Assembly (NCBI RefSeq): GCF_002893095.1
Contig: NZ_PKQQ01000009.1
Location: forward strand, 62,001-126,000
Origin: Stenotrophomonas sp. VV52
GTDB taxonomy: Bacteria; Pseudomonadota; Gammaproteobacteria; Xanthomonadales; Xanthomonadaceae
DNA: 64,000 nucleotides
Reading direction: 5' to 3'
The position numbers and the translations under genes are program-made. The notes beneath the pieces are model-generated. The model was not told where the DNA came from. It saw only the letters and a program-made list of their open reading frames with translations, and did not search any database. Positions 52,046 to 60,501 of this stretch are shown here, piece after piece. Positions within the stretch are counted from its first letter, which is position 1, and each line of letters opens with the position of its first letter.

Positions 52046-53407
52046 TCAGCCCATCACACGACTGGGTTGCTGCGCTTCCAGAGCCAGCGTCTCGTTCTGA
52101 ACATTTTCTTGGGCGCGCGCATCAGCGCCCTCAGAGAGCCGCCTCAAGGAGTCCTGTACTGGCATCTGGAGCGCTTCTGCAGTGGACATTTGCGCTCGAC
52201 GGTGCGCTGGATCGCCAGGCTCTCCCTGAACCACAAACACGTTCTCGCCCGGCCGGCTGGTGGGAGTCGCTTCACTCAGCATCATGTGGTCAATGCGACT
52301 GAAGCCTTGGTCCATCGCCAGACATGCTGCGCTGGCTGCCATGCACTCGCTGTTGCTGTCGTACTCCCGGCCGAGTCGCCCCTCTAGACGCTGCATGGCT
52401 TCCCGAGCCTGCGCGAGCAGAGGCTCCCTGTCACCTACGCCGGAAACTGCATCTCTGGACTGCCCAAGAGGTGGCAGATAGGGAGGGAGGTCAAGTGCCT
52501 CACCAGGGTTAAGCGCGGGGGGAAGCATCGGCGGCGCGATCGTCCGAACAGTGGCCGGATCCAGGTCGCCGGTGGCCTCAAGTCCATTCGCCTGCTGGTA
52601 GTTGATCACCGCCCGCTGCATGCTCAGTCTATAGACGCCGTCTTCAACCAAGGGCGCGTTGCCGATTCCCCGATATCCTTCCTCGTTGAGCCGCTGTTGA
52701 ATCATTAGCACCGTCTGCGATGACTCTCCTAGACGCACAGTGCCGTCGTCGACTACCGGCCGGGCCGGGATTCCGGCTTCCCGCCGCGCTGGATCCATGG
52801 ACAGACGCCCACTTACCAGATCTTCAACGTAGTTCTCGTACTGCCTGTAGTAGCGCGTATCCACTTCCATGTGCACGTGAATGGCGCCAGTAGCCTGCTT
52901 GTTCTGCACGCCCAAGGCCTGCCCGTACTCAATGACGTCATTCTTCTGTACCAGCAGCGGTGCCATATGCCGAACACGGGCAATGACTTCGCCACCCTGG
53001 CTGTCGAGTATGTCGACCAGCCCCGACGTCGCGTCCGCGCGCCCGACCACCCCGGCCACAGGTGAGGGCACGTCGACCGATCGCGATGCGGCCCCGGTGG
53101 CCATCCGGGAGTCCTCCAGCATGAAGTCCTTCTTCAGCAGGACCTGGTCTTCGCTCAAACCGTAGCTACGTGCAGCCGTACGAACTTCGATCTCCTGGAT
53201 CTCTCCACCCACTACACCAAACGAGCGCCCGGCCTGGCCTCCGGTCACAACGCCATCCTGCAGGCTTGCGGCACGGTTGGTCTGCGGGTGGTGGGTCACC
53301 AGCGCGTCGAAATCTTCAACGGCACCATTGCGAGGTCCCCCTGCCTGCGACCACTCCAGCTGGATCACCCTGTACGGCGTGAGCGCGTTCTGTTCCTGTC
53401 CAGCCAT
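52046..53407 (-). CDS. XVIPCD-containing antibacterial type IV secretion effector (peptidoglycan-targeting)
   Basis: A 453-residue candidate X-Tfe, exported by the Xanthomonadales VirB/VirD4 system into rival cells. Domains: N-terminal region (1-105), a LytM/M23-like beta domain (about 110-185, with SPVAGVVGRAD and HVHMEVD), a PG_binding_1 domain (about 222-290, LGESSQTVLMIQQRLNEEGY), Pro-rich linker, and a C-terminal XVIPCD (about 327-453). The XVIPCD shows GFSRIDHMMLSEA and FVVQGEPGDPAHRRAQMSTA followed by ALQMPVQDSLRRLSEG, then a Gln-rich tail. There is no signal peptide, as expected for T4SS cargo. The M23-like part keeps HxH but lacks an evident HxxxD. The ATG at 53407 has a strong AAGGAG. 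Confidence 0.88.
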   Translation of the reverse strand: MAGQEQNALTPYRVIQLEWSQAGGPRNGAVEDFDALVTHHPQTNRAASLQDGVVTGGQAGRSFGVVGGEIQEIEVRTAARSYGLSEDQVLLKKDFMLEDSRMATGAASRSVDVPSPVAGVVGRADATSGLVDILDSQGGEVIARVRHMAPLLVQKNDVIEYGQALGVQNKQATGAIHVHMEVDTRYYRQYENYVEDLVSGRLSMDPARREAGIPARPVVDDGTVRLGESSQTVLMIQQRLNEEGYRGIGNAPLVEDGVYRLSMQRAVINYQQANGLEATGDLDPATVRTIAPPMLPPALNPGEALDLPPYLPPLGQSRDAVSGVGDREPLLAQAREAMQRLEGRLGREYDSNSECMAASAACLAMDQGFSRIDHMMLSEATPTSRPGENVFVVQGEPGDPAHRRAQMSTAEALQMPVQDSLRRLSEGADARAQENVQNETLALEAQQPSRVMG

Positions 53408-53421
53408 GTAGACACTCCTTG

Positions 53422-53955
53422 TCAGTCGCGAAGGTTGGTTGCCCGGGTAAGCACCCAGCACCCTTGCCGGCGTGCGAAGCTGTACGTGTCAGCTTCATAT
53501 TCCATACCGAATGTCACGTTGTAACCGCCCCCCTCACTCGGCTCAATCTGAACCGGCGCATTGAACGTACCGGCCACCATGGATTTCAGTGCCACTGGAT
53601 CGTGGCTGACGTCCTCGGGGACGAAGAGGTCAAATTGCTTGAGGTGGCGGTAGGGAAACAGACGCATCCGCGCGTCACCCGTCTTCAGTTCAACCTGCGT
53701 AGCGGGCTGCCCCTCAACGTCGTCGCGCACAGTGTGCGTAGGCACCTCATACTCCAACGGATCGGCCGTAAACCGTTGCCGCACCTTGGCGGACGCCGGA
53801 TCCGAGAACTGGCGAAGGAATGGGGCGAACTCTGACGATGGGCAGCTGACCGCAGGGGGCGCTGCTGAAGCGCATGCAGAGAGTCCCAGGCACAAGATCA
53901 GAAGCAGCCCTTCTCGATACCTTCCGTATCCCTGCTCTGCGTAAAGCGGCTTCAT
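53422..53955 (-). CDS. Lipoprotein upstream of the T4SS effector (likely immunity protein)
   Basis: A 177-residue lipoprotein, MKPLYAEQGYGRYREGLLLI then LCLGLSAC (lipobox LSAC, Cys28). The mature part has CPSSEFAPFLRQFSDPASAK, FTADPLEYEVPTHTVRDDVE and a C-terminal MEYEADTYSFARRQGCWVL region. It lies 14 bases before the effector and is first in the apparent operon, the usual place for X-Tfi immunity lipoproteins, which protect the periplasm from the cell's own and sister-cell effectors. The ATG at 53955 has AAGGAA. The immunity role is inferred from context; no homology is claimed. Confidence 0.75.
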   Translation of the reverse strand: MKPLYAEQGYGRYREGLLLILCLGLSACASAAPPAVSCPSSEFAPFLRQFSDPASAKVRQRFTADPLEYEVPTHTVRDDVEGQPATQVELKTGDARMRLFPYRHLKQFDLFVPEDVSHDPVALKSMVAGTFNAPVQIEPSEGGGYNVTFGMEYEADTYSFARRQGCWVLTRATNLRD

Positions 53956-54058
53956 GACAGTTCCTTCTTCTGATTCAGAACATCCTATCCATCGCACGGT
54001 GGAGTGCTAGCTTGGTCGGCAAAAATAGGGAAAACCCTACTCCAGGCCTTGCGTCCGG

Positions 54059-54418
54059 TCACACTTCCGGCTCCCCCTCCGCCGCCTTCTCCCGATTCAT
54101 CTTCTTATACGCAGTCCCCCAGTCCCGCATCGCCAGCAGCACCGGCACCAGCGTCTGCCCCAACTCCGAAAGCCGATACTCCACCTTCGGCGGCACCTCC
54201 GGGTACACGTGCCGCACCACCACGCCGTCGGCCTCCAGCTCGCGGAGCTGGCTGGTCAGCATCGACTGCGTTGCATTGGGAATCAGCCGGGTCAGTTCCA
54301 TGAACCGCTTGGTGCCGGGCACCAGATAGAACAGGATCACCGGCTTCCACGTGCCGCCCATCACCGAGAGCGTGGCCTCCACGCTGCAACCGGTCTTGCC
54401 ATACACGCGCCGCGCCAT
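54059..54418 (-). CDS. HxlR family transcriptional regulator
   Basis: A 119-residue winged helix-turn-helix regulator of the HxlR/MarR-like group. Family pattern: GCSVEATLSVMGGTWKPVIL at the start (HxlR proteins start with Cys-Pro/Ser-Val), ELTRLIPNATQSMLTSQLRE in the recognition helix region, and LVPVLLAMRDWGTAYKKMN at the end. Cys11 could sense oxidants or electrophiles. It is divergent from an acrylyl-CoA-reductase-type oxidoreductase gene, the usual pairing in which HxlR controls the enzyme. AGGAG precedes the ATG at 54418. Confidence 0.9.
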   Translation of the reverse strand: MARRVYGKTGCSVEATLSVMGGTWKPVILFYLVPGTKRFMELTRLIPNATQSMLTSQLRELEADGVVVRHVYPEVPPKVEYRLSELGQTLVPVLLAMRDWGTAYKKMNREKAAEGEPEV

Positions 54419-54446
54419 TGCTGGATACTCCTGAAAACCGTAGTAG

Positions 54447-54462
54447 CTATGGAAATGCATAG
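54447..54462. promoter_or_regulatory. Candidate HxlR operator
   Basis: CTATGGAAATGCATAG: arms CTATG/CATAG six bases apart in the gap between the divergent HxlR and acuI genes. It is AT-rich relative to its surroundings. Binding is inferred. Confidence 0.5.
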
Positions 54463-54526
54463 TTCTTGTGGCAACCACGGCACGACCATAGCATGCAGGT
54501 CATACCCCCACAGGTGAGGCACGCCC

Positions 54527-55516
54527 ATGACATTCAACGCACTGCTGGCCAGCAAAGACGGCGACCAGGTTTACACCCGATTGGTGAACTTCGACGAAGC
54601 AGACCTTCACGAAGGCGACGTGCTGGTGCAGGTGGAGTACTCCACCCTGAACTACAAAGACTCGCTGGCGATGACCAACCGCTCGCCGGTGATCCGCAAT
54701 TTCCCACTCATTCCCGGCATTGACCTGGCTGGCACCGTGCTCGAGTCCACCAACGCCGGCTTCCACAAGGGCGACCGCGTGGTGCTCAACGGCTACGGCC
54801 TAAGCCAGACCCACCACGGCGGCCTGGCCCAGCGCGCGCGCGTACCGGGCGAGTGGCTGGTGAAGCTGCCCGACAGCATCAGCAGCAAGGACGCCATGGC
54901 CATCGGCACCGCCGGCTACACCGCCATGCTGTGCGTGCTGGCGCTGGAGCACGGCGGCGTAAAGCCGGAGCACGGCGACATCCTGGTGACCGGCGCCAAC
55001 GGCGGCGTGGGCTCCATCGCGCTGGCGATCCTTTCCAAGCTCGGCTACCGCACCGTGGCCTCCACCGGCCGCCCCGAGCACGCGCAGTACCTCAAAGACC
55101 TGGGCGCCGACGAACTCATCGACCGCGCCACGCTGGCAGAACTGCGCACGCGTGGACTGGATGCCGAGCGCTGGGCAGGCGTGGTGGATGTGGCCGGCAG
55201 CCACACCTTGGCCAATGCGCTGGCGCAGACCAAATACCGTGGCGTGGTGGCCGCCGCCGGGCTGGCGCAGGGCGTGGACCTCACCACCTCCGTGCTGCCC
55301 TTCATCCTGCGCAACGTGACCTTGGCCGGCATTGATTCGGTGCAGGCGCCGCATGAAGTGCGTGCGGAGGCGTGGAAGCGGCTTGCTACCGATCTGGATC
55401 TTGGAAAGTTGGCCAGCACGGTAGAAGTGATTGGACTGGAGAAGGTGCTGGAAGTGTTCCCGGATTTTCTCGAAGGCAAAGTGCGCGGCCGCCTGGTGGT
55501 GGACGTAAACGCCTGA
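54527..55516 (+). CDS. acuI: Acrylyl-CoA reductase AcuI-type (MDR, YhdH) oxidoreductase
   Basis: NADPH-dependent enoyl reductase of the medium-chain dehydrogenase/reductase superfamily, 329 residues, usual length. The N-terminal catalytic domain has STLNYKDSLAMTNRSPVIRN and IPGIDLAGTVLEST. The Rossmann nucleotide motif is ILVTGANGGVGSIALAIL. The YhdH/AcuI subgroup sequence NGYGLSQTHHGGLAQRARVP is present. There are no zinc-binding cysteines, as in the quinone-oxidoreductase subclass. Likely detoxifies acrylyl-CoA, an electrophile, by reduction to propionyl-CoA; divergent HxlR control fits an electrophile response. Confidence 0.92.
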   Translation: MTFNALLASKDGDQVYTRLVNFDEADLHEGDVLVQVEYSTLNYKDSLAMTNRSPVIRNFPLIPGIDLAGTVLESTNAGFHKGDRVVLNGYGLSQTHHGGLAQRARVPGEWLVKLPDSISSKDAMAIGTAGYTAMLCVLALEHGGVKPEHGDILVTGANGGVGSIALAILSKLGYRTVASTGRPEHAQYLKDLGADELIDRATLAELRTRGLDAERWAGVVDVAGSHTLANALAQTKYRGVVAAAGLAQGVDLTTSVLPFILRNVTLAGIDSVQAPHEVRAEAWKRLATDLDLGKLASTVEVIGLEKVLEVFPDFLEGKVRGRLVVDVNA

Positions 55517-55533
55517 GCAAGCAGCCAACAATC

Positions 55534-55560
55534 ACAGGGCGCCCATACCGGGCGCCCTGT
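55534..55560 (+). terminator. Hairpin after acuI
   Basis: ACAGGGCGCC and GGCGCCCTGT pair around a short loop 17 bases after the acuI stop. No clear T-run, but the stem is very stable. Confidence 0.75.
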
Positions 55561-55586
55561 GCAACACTAAACCAGCAGCACACCCG

Positions 55587-55610
55587 GTAGGGTCGCACCC
55601 CAGTCGACCG
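55587..55610. repeat. REP-like unit (GTAGGGTCG family)
   Basis: GTAGGGTCGCACCCCAGTCG then ACCG: GTAG head with GGTCG/CGACC stem, followed by CACGTA as in the ends of the 12728-12873 element. Confidence 0.55.
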
Positions 55611-55689
55611 CACGTAGCGCCCCAACACCTGGTAGGGCATGACCAAAAAACGAAGGCGCATCACCCCAGGCAACCAAGGAGCCCAACAG

Positions 55690-56784
55690 GTGACAAAGGC
55701 TAAAGGACTAGCACTACTGATCAGCACCGCAGCACTCGTCTCGGCATGCTCCATTCCAGCCCTGGCGTCTCCCACTCTGCCAGACCCAACGTCCCCAGAC
55801 GTACGCGAACAGATCCTGCAACTTCTCCAAGAACGCGCCCTGTACCGCGACCGGATCGACTGGCCCGCAGTGCGACAGCAGTTCCAAGCGGCCAAGGGCA
55901 CGCCCGAAGCAGACGTAATTGTCGACAAGACCATCGCCGGCAGCACAGGCAACCACGGCCGTTGGATCCGCGCATCTACGGTCGCCAAAGCGTCCAGCCC
56001 GCAGGCCGCCACGCGAGCAGGCGCGCCTCAGCGAGCGGGCGCAGGAATGGATGCGTCCAACTCGACCCCAGACCCGGATCGCACAAACGACCCCATCGGC
56101 TGGATATCCATCCCACGCTTCATGGATTTTTCGAGGCCAGACGGAGCAGCGCGCTATCATCGACGCCTCGCCTTCGCCCGGCAACTGCAGTCGCAGCTTC
56201 GCACTGAAGATGAACATGACCGCTGCGGCTGGATCGTAGACCTGCGACAGAACAGTGGCGGCAACATGTGGCCCATGCTTGTCGGCGTTTCCCCGTTGCT
56301 GTCCACCGACCCGAAGCACAGGGAAGTCATAGGCGCCTTCAGTGCAGGCGAAACGCATGAGCTCTGGAGCCTGGATTCCGGGCTCGTCCTGCTCGGTGAG
56401 CGCGCCCCCGTAGCGCTCGACACACCCAACTATGTTCTGCGCCACCCAGCCCCGCCCGTGGCCGTTCTCATTGGCCCCAAGACGGGAAGCTCCGGCGAAG
56501 CTGTGGCGCTCGCATTCCGCGGCAGGCCGGCTACGCGCAGCTTTGGTCAGGAAACCGCCGGGTTCTCCACGGCGAACAGGCAAACCCCGCTGCAGGACGG
56601 CAGCATACTGCTGCTGACGGGCTCGGTGTCGGTTGATCGGAACTTGAAGGGGGATGGCGGGAAGCTCAAGCCGGACATCAGTGTTGGAAGCACAGGAGAC
56701 GCAGCGAGTGCGGCACGCAGCTGGTTAATGAATCAACCAGGATGCCTAGCCGCCCGGTTGAAGCAGCTTTCGCAACGAGATTAA
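55690..56784 (+). CDS. Exported S41 family serine protease (lipoprotein)
   Basis: A 364-residue exported peptidase. The GTG at 55690 is preferred, since AAGGAG lies eight bases before it and it starts the signal directly (MTKAKGLALLISTAALVSAC, lipobox VSAC, Cys20). An ATG at 55639 would add 17 basic residues. The catalytic domain lies in the second half: GWIVDLRQNSGGNMWPMLVG, then VLIGPKTGSSGEAVALAFRG with nucleophile Ser268, and FGQETAGFSTANRQTPLQDG. The Lys expected in C-terminal-processing proteases is not at the usual spacing, so it is of the non-CTP S41 subtype. Single gene. Confidence 0.82.
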   Translation: MTKAKGLALLISTAALVSACSIPALASPTLPDPTSPDVREQILQLLQERALYRDRIDWPAVRQQFQAAKGTPEADVIVDKTIAGSTGNHGRWIRASTVAKASSPQAATRAGAPQRAGAGMDASNSTPDPDRTNDPIGWISIPRFMDFSRPDGAARYHRRLAFARQLQSQLRTEDEHDRCGWIVDLRQNSGGNMWPMLVGVSPLLSTDPKHREVIGAFSAGETHELWSLDSGLVLLGERAPVALDTPNYVLRHPAPPVAVLIGPKTGSSGEAVALAFRGRPATRSFGQETAGFSTANRQTPLQDGSILLLTGSVSVDRNLKGDGGKLKPDISVGSTGDAASAARSWLMNQPGCLAARLKQLSQRD

Positions 56785-56893
56785 GCCGTGCTCCAACGAA
56801 CCACCTCAAGTCTCACGCATCCGGAGGTCCTAGATGAAGAGATGCGCGACCGGTTGGTTGCATGCGCAAGTGTGTCATCGAAAGCAGCGAATG

Positions 56894-56922
56894 CACTCAG
56901 CGGCTCCCTTCGCCGCTGAGTG
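56894..56922. terminator. Hairpin between S41 and DUF262 genes
   Basis: CACTCAGCGG and CCGCTGAGTG form a 10-base stem between convergent genes. No T-run follows on the plus strand. It likely stops transcription from one or both sides. Confidence 0.65.
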
Positions 56923-56957
56923 ACCTAGGTAGGAGAAGAGGACAGAGCCTTCGCCCG

Positions 56958-58739
56958 TTAGCCTTCAACTATGGAAGGTTCATCCAGCTCAATCGTTTCG
57001 ATCTGCTGGGCAGATTCATGAACCCCGAACTCCGCGAGCTTTTTGACCACGGAGCGGTAACGCAGCTCAATGAACTCGTTGTAGTTGGCCGTGGTCTTGT
57101 CCGGCAAAGACATTACCGCGATCGCGTCGTCTGAAATGAGCTGGTCATGATAGGACCGGCCTAATGGATACTTGGACAGCTGAATCTGGTTCTTCGGATC
57201 AAAGTTCAACCAATCTGCATTGGTATCGGCAGCCAGCATCATAGTGTTAAGCGCCACATTGGTATCCATCCCGCCTTTCCTATAGTCCGATATTCCTTTC
57301 GGCGCCCATCGTGTTGGAAAAATGTGATGGATCTGAGCCAAGGAGGCACCATCACGGAAGCCGATGTGGCCTCCCAGAACAGGGTCCGAAGGATTTGAAG
57401 AATTGATCAGGCAGAGCAGCAACCTGCCGAGTGCACCGCTAGGGCTGGCGTTCTTGAAGCTGGGGGTAACTACCGTCGTCGACACCCACTTTGGCTCCGC
57501 CCCGCCCTTCACCCACTCCTCAACCTCGTTGGCGTCGCGCTCCTGCTTATTATGGACGCCCTCTTGGTAACGCTGACTTACGGCGGCAGCGACAAACCAC
57601 CGCCGCAGCTTCTCTCGTGCCACACCGGACTCCGCGTTAGAAAGCTTCATTTCAGCCATTCGATGGTAAACCACCGCCATAGGCGCAAATATCGCGTCAT
57701 AAGGAGTGAGCTTGCTGGTTACGTCAAGCCCCAACCCAACATTCAGGGTCAAGAATTTTCCAACCTCATCCAAGCACTTCGCTGCCATTTCCTTGTAGCG
57801 ATTGTAATTAGGCGGCTCGATGTTTTTGGGCAAGTCTGCCTTCTTTGGCGACTTTCCCGAAAGAAGCGCAACCACTTGAAGCAGCACTTCGCCGTTGCGA
57901 TCCATGTTTGCGTAGTAGCGATACTTCTGCTTGAAGGCGTCCACATCGTCCTCAAGATTGATGCCATTCGGATACAGAATCGCAACAACAAGCTCAAAAG
58001 GAGTTAGCAATTTTCCTGAGCTATTGATTGTGGAAAAGACCTTACTAATCGAGGCAAGGTCAAACTCTGCCCCGAGCTCGATTACCGGTACTTGTATGTT
58101 CACGTTGGGTGCGAGATGGACCCGCACGAGCTTCCTTATGATTTCCCTTGTACGCTTGTCGCAGGTATCGAGGAGCTCATCTAACTGAGCTTGTCGCTCC
58201 TGAGTCAGGTACGCCGTCCATACCAGATTCGACTTAACCAAGTGGAAATTTCGATCCGGCCTATGCGCCTTTGCAACGAGGTACTCCGAGTCTAGATCCA
58301 CATCTTCAGCAAACCTGGCGACCTGATCAGCGTCATCCAAGTTTACTTTCGCTTCCGTCAGGAGCTGCTCTAGTTTGTTGCAGTCGATGTAGTACTCACT
58401 TCCACCGACCTCTTCGAGGCCGAAATAGATCGATAGGCCTGCCGTTATGCGCTGCTGCCCATCAAGAACGAGACTCTCTTGATTGACGTTCCCAGCGGCC
58501 ACCTTTCCTGCTCCGTGAAAAGGTCGTGGCGCCAGCTTCGCCCCTTCCGGCGAAGAAAGGAACAAGAATGCTCCTATTGGGTACTCCAAACGCAGGGATT
58601 CGTAGAGCGACATTACCTGCCGCGTACTCCACTTCCACTTCCGCTGGAAAGCGGGCAGCTGGTAGTGACCTGACTTTGCTTTTCGAAGTACCGCGCCGTA
58701 GCTTAATGCGGTTGTCTTGGTGTGCGCCATTGATGCCAT
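56958..58739 (-). CDS. DUF262 protein with C-terminal HNH-like region (GmrSD-like defence nuclease)
   Basis: A 593-residue protein. The DUF262 N-terminal domain (GmrS-like, ParB fold) shows QLPAFQRKWKWSTRQVMSLY, PIGAFLFL and ESLVLDGQQRITAGLSIYFG, the conserved DGQQR. A helical middle follows. The C-terminal part has QIHHIFPTRWAPKG with a later NVALNTMMLAADTN, like the His-Asn-Asn arrangement of HNH nucleases in DUF1524 proteins. Related single-chain GmrSD systems restrict phage DNA with modified bases. Composition is visibly less GC-rich than neighbours, pointing to acquisition. The ATG at 58739 has GGAGAG close by; an internal ATG at 58730 is possible. Confidence 0.85.
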   Translation of the reverse strand: MASMAHTKTTALSYGAVLRKAKSGHYQLPAFQRKWKWSTRQVMSLYESLRLEYPIGAFLFLSSPEGAKLAPRPFHGAGKVAAGNVNQESLVLDGQQRITAGLSIYFGLEEVGGSEYYIDCNKLEQLLTEAKVNLDDADQVARFAEDVDLDSEYLVAKAHRPDRNFHLVKSNLVWTAYLTQERQAQLDELLDTCDKRTREIIRKLVRVHLAPNVNIQVPVIELGAEFDLASISKVFSTINSSGKLLTPFELVVAILYPNGINLEDDVDAFKQKYRYYANMDRNGEVLLQVVALLSGKSPKKADLPKNIEPPNYNRYKEMAAKCLDEVGKFLTLNVGLGLDVTSKLTPYDAIFAPMAVVYHRMAEMKLSNAESGVAREKLRRWFVAAAVSQRYQEGVHNKQERDANEVEEWVKGGAEPKWVSTTVVTPSFKNASPSGALGRLLLCLINSSNPSDPVLGGHIGFRDGASLAQIHHIFPTRWAPKGISDYRKGGMDTNVALNTMMLAADTNADWLNFDPKNQIQLSKYPLGRSYHDQLISDDAIAVMSLPDKTTANYNEFIELRYRSVVKKLAEFGVHESAQQIETIELDEPSIVEG

Positions 58740-59176
58740 CTCTCCATTGTCGGCAATCGAATGATAGCGCCTATTGCGTCACGCGGAGTCGGGCGACAAG
58801 TCCGCTCCAAGACGAACAATCTCCCCCTCTTTTGGCGGACCAAGGGTAATGGCTGGTTGGCTCAACCTCGACCAGCACCTCCACCCACCGGCCGGGGTAA
58901 GCGACGTCTCCCGGCCCTCTCAAAGGGCATTGCCTAACCGCGCATCATCCCTATAAGCCCCGCCAAGTAGCGGGAACTGGCTACATCACCGCAGATTTGG
59001 AGTGAAGGCTCAATCCACAGCATGTTGCGAACGGCGACACTGGTTTCGGAACTCCCCCTCTGGCCGGCCTCGGCTCTTTCCGCAACGGACAGAACCGAGT
59101 TGCTGCACAGGTGCAATTTTCAGTGCAAGTCTGGGGTGCCCGGTCGGCAGCTAACCTATCCCGGCACCCTATAGCC
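58740..59176. other. Long non-coding gap, no gene seen
   Basis: A 437-base stretch between the acquired DUF262 gene and the YncE-like gene. No frame has a start with a ribosome site plus protein-like composition; short frames on both strands look random. There is no tRNA end or direct repeat I could recognise as an attachment site. It may hold relics of an insertion or regulatory DNA. Confidence 0.4.
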
Positions 59177-60319
59177 TTACAGCGCAATCCGCGCCACAGA
59201 CTCCTCACTCCCCTTCTCGTCCTTGTCCCCATTCTTGATGGTCACATACAGGACGTTCTTCTTCGCATCCAGCGCCAGGCTGTTCGGGTGGGTCGGCACG
59301 TCATACGCCCCCACCTGCTTGTAGCTCTCACTGTCATACGCCGTAACCGTACCGGCTTCCCGGTTGGTCACATACAGGCGCTTGCGCGGGGCATCCAGCA
59401 GCAGCCCCAGCGGGCCGGCGTCGGTAGCGATGCTGGCCAGTTCCTTGCCCGTGGTCGGGTCCAGCACCAGCACCCGCTGACCCGGGTGCTTGGACGCGAA
59501 GCCCGGAATGCTGCTGCCCTGATACTTGCGGATCATCTCCAGGCCCTGGTCAGTCACGAACAGGCGCTTGCCGCTCGGGTCGAGGGCCAGGTTCATCGGC
59601 TGCTCGGCGCTGATGTTGAAGCGCTGCTCCACCTTGCCGCTCTCGGTGCCCACGGTAACCACTTCACCCAGCAGGTTCGAGGTGAGCACGCGCTTGTTGG
59701 CCGCATCCAGAGTCAGACCCGGCGCCTTGGCGTTGCCCAGGCCCGGAATGGTGTTGATCAGCTTCAGCGTCTTCGTGTCCACCACGAACAGCACGCTGCC
59801 CTCGCCGGAGTGGCCGGTGACGTACAGGCGGTTGTTCGGGGAATCCACCACCAGCTCGCGCAGGTCGTGGGTGTAGCCGGCCTTGCCGTCCTTGCCAACC
59901 TTCTTTTCCATCAGCTGCACGATGCCCACGGCCTTGTTGGTGGCCGTATCCACCACGGTCACCGAGGTGTCCACGGTGTTGCCCACGTACAGGCGGTTGT
60001 GGGCGTCGTCCAGCACCACGCCGAACGCCTTGCGCTCCAGCGGGATCTTGGCTTCAACGGCCAGCGAATCCGGATTCAGGCGCAGCACCTGGGAAGGACC
60101 GGCAGCATCGCCGAAGCCGCCCGAGGAGGCCACGAACAGCGCATTCTGGGTCGGGCTGAAGGCCAGCTCGTACAGGCCCTGCGCAACGGCGGTGCGCTGG
60201 ACGGAGGAAGCGGCGGCGGTGGTGCCGGCCTTTTCGGCGGCAAAGGCGGAAGGGGCGCCAAGGGTCAGGCTGACGGCCAGCGCCAGAGCGGCCGAACGGA
60301 ACAGGGAACGAGGGTGCAT
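59177..60319 (-). CDS. yncE: YncE-like exported beta-propeller protein
   Basis: A 380-residue periplasmic seven-bladed propeller protein of the YncE group. Signal: MHPRSLFRSAALALAVSLTL then GAPSAFA. The propeller repeats are visible: NRLYVGNTVDTSVTVVDTAT, NNRLYVTGHSGEGSVLFVVD, and KRLYVTNREAGTVTAYDSES, each with the YVTN-type motif. E. coli YncE binds single-stranded DNA in vitro and is iron-linked, but its role is unsettled; that carries over here only as a possibility. The ATG at 60319 has AGGAC. Monocistronic. Confidence 0.85.
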   Translation of the reverse strand: MHPRSLFRSAALALAVSLTLGAPSAFAAEKAGTTAAASSVQRTAVAQGLYELAFSPTQNALFVASSGGFGDAAGPSQVLRLNPDSLAVEAKIPLERKAFGVVLDDAHNRLYVGNTVDTSVTVVDTATNKAVGIVQLMEKKVGKDGKAGYTHDLRELVVDSPNNRLYVTGHSGEGSVLFVVDTKTLKLINTIPGLGNAKAPGLTLDAANKRVLTSNLLGEVVTVGTESGKVEQRFNISAEQPMNLALDPSGKRLFVTDQGLEMIRKYQGSSIPGFASKHPGQRVLVLDPTTGKELASIATDAGPLGLLLDAPRKRLYVTNREAGTVTAYDSESYKQVGAYDVPTHPNSLALDAKKNVLYVTIKNGDKDEKGSEESVARIAL

Positions 60320-60501
60320 GCGAGCGTCCTTGTGAGAGGCAGAGGAAGGATCCTGGCTCGCGTGGCCGCTGGGAGGAGCGGCCAACCGCACGGTCGAAAC
60401 ACGTGGGAAGGCTGGCTGGCCCGGACATCTTAACAGGGGTGGCCCCGTCCCACCCTATGAGACGGCCCTGCGCCATCCTGCAGCCCCTTCGGAGGAACAC
60501 C

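Noticed and set aside
56834..56923. 29-codon frame with a GGAGG site before the DUF262 gene end
   Set aside because: Its second half is the terminator hairpin, and the peptide is Cys/His/Arg-mixed with no protein-like pattern; too weak to call.
58740..59176. tRNA or attachment site next to the DUF262 gene
   Set aside because: No cloverleaf-like sequence, CCA end or flanking direct repeat could be recognised by eye.
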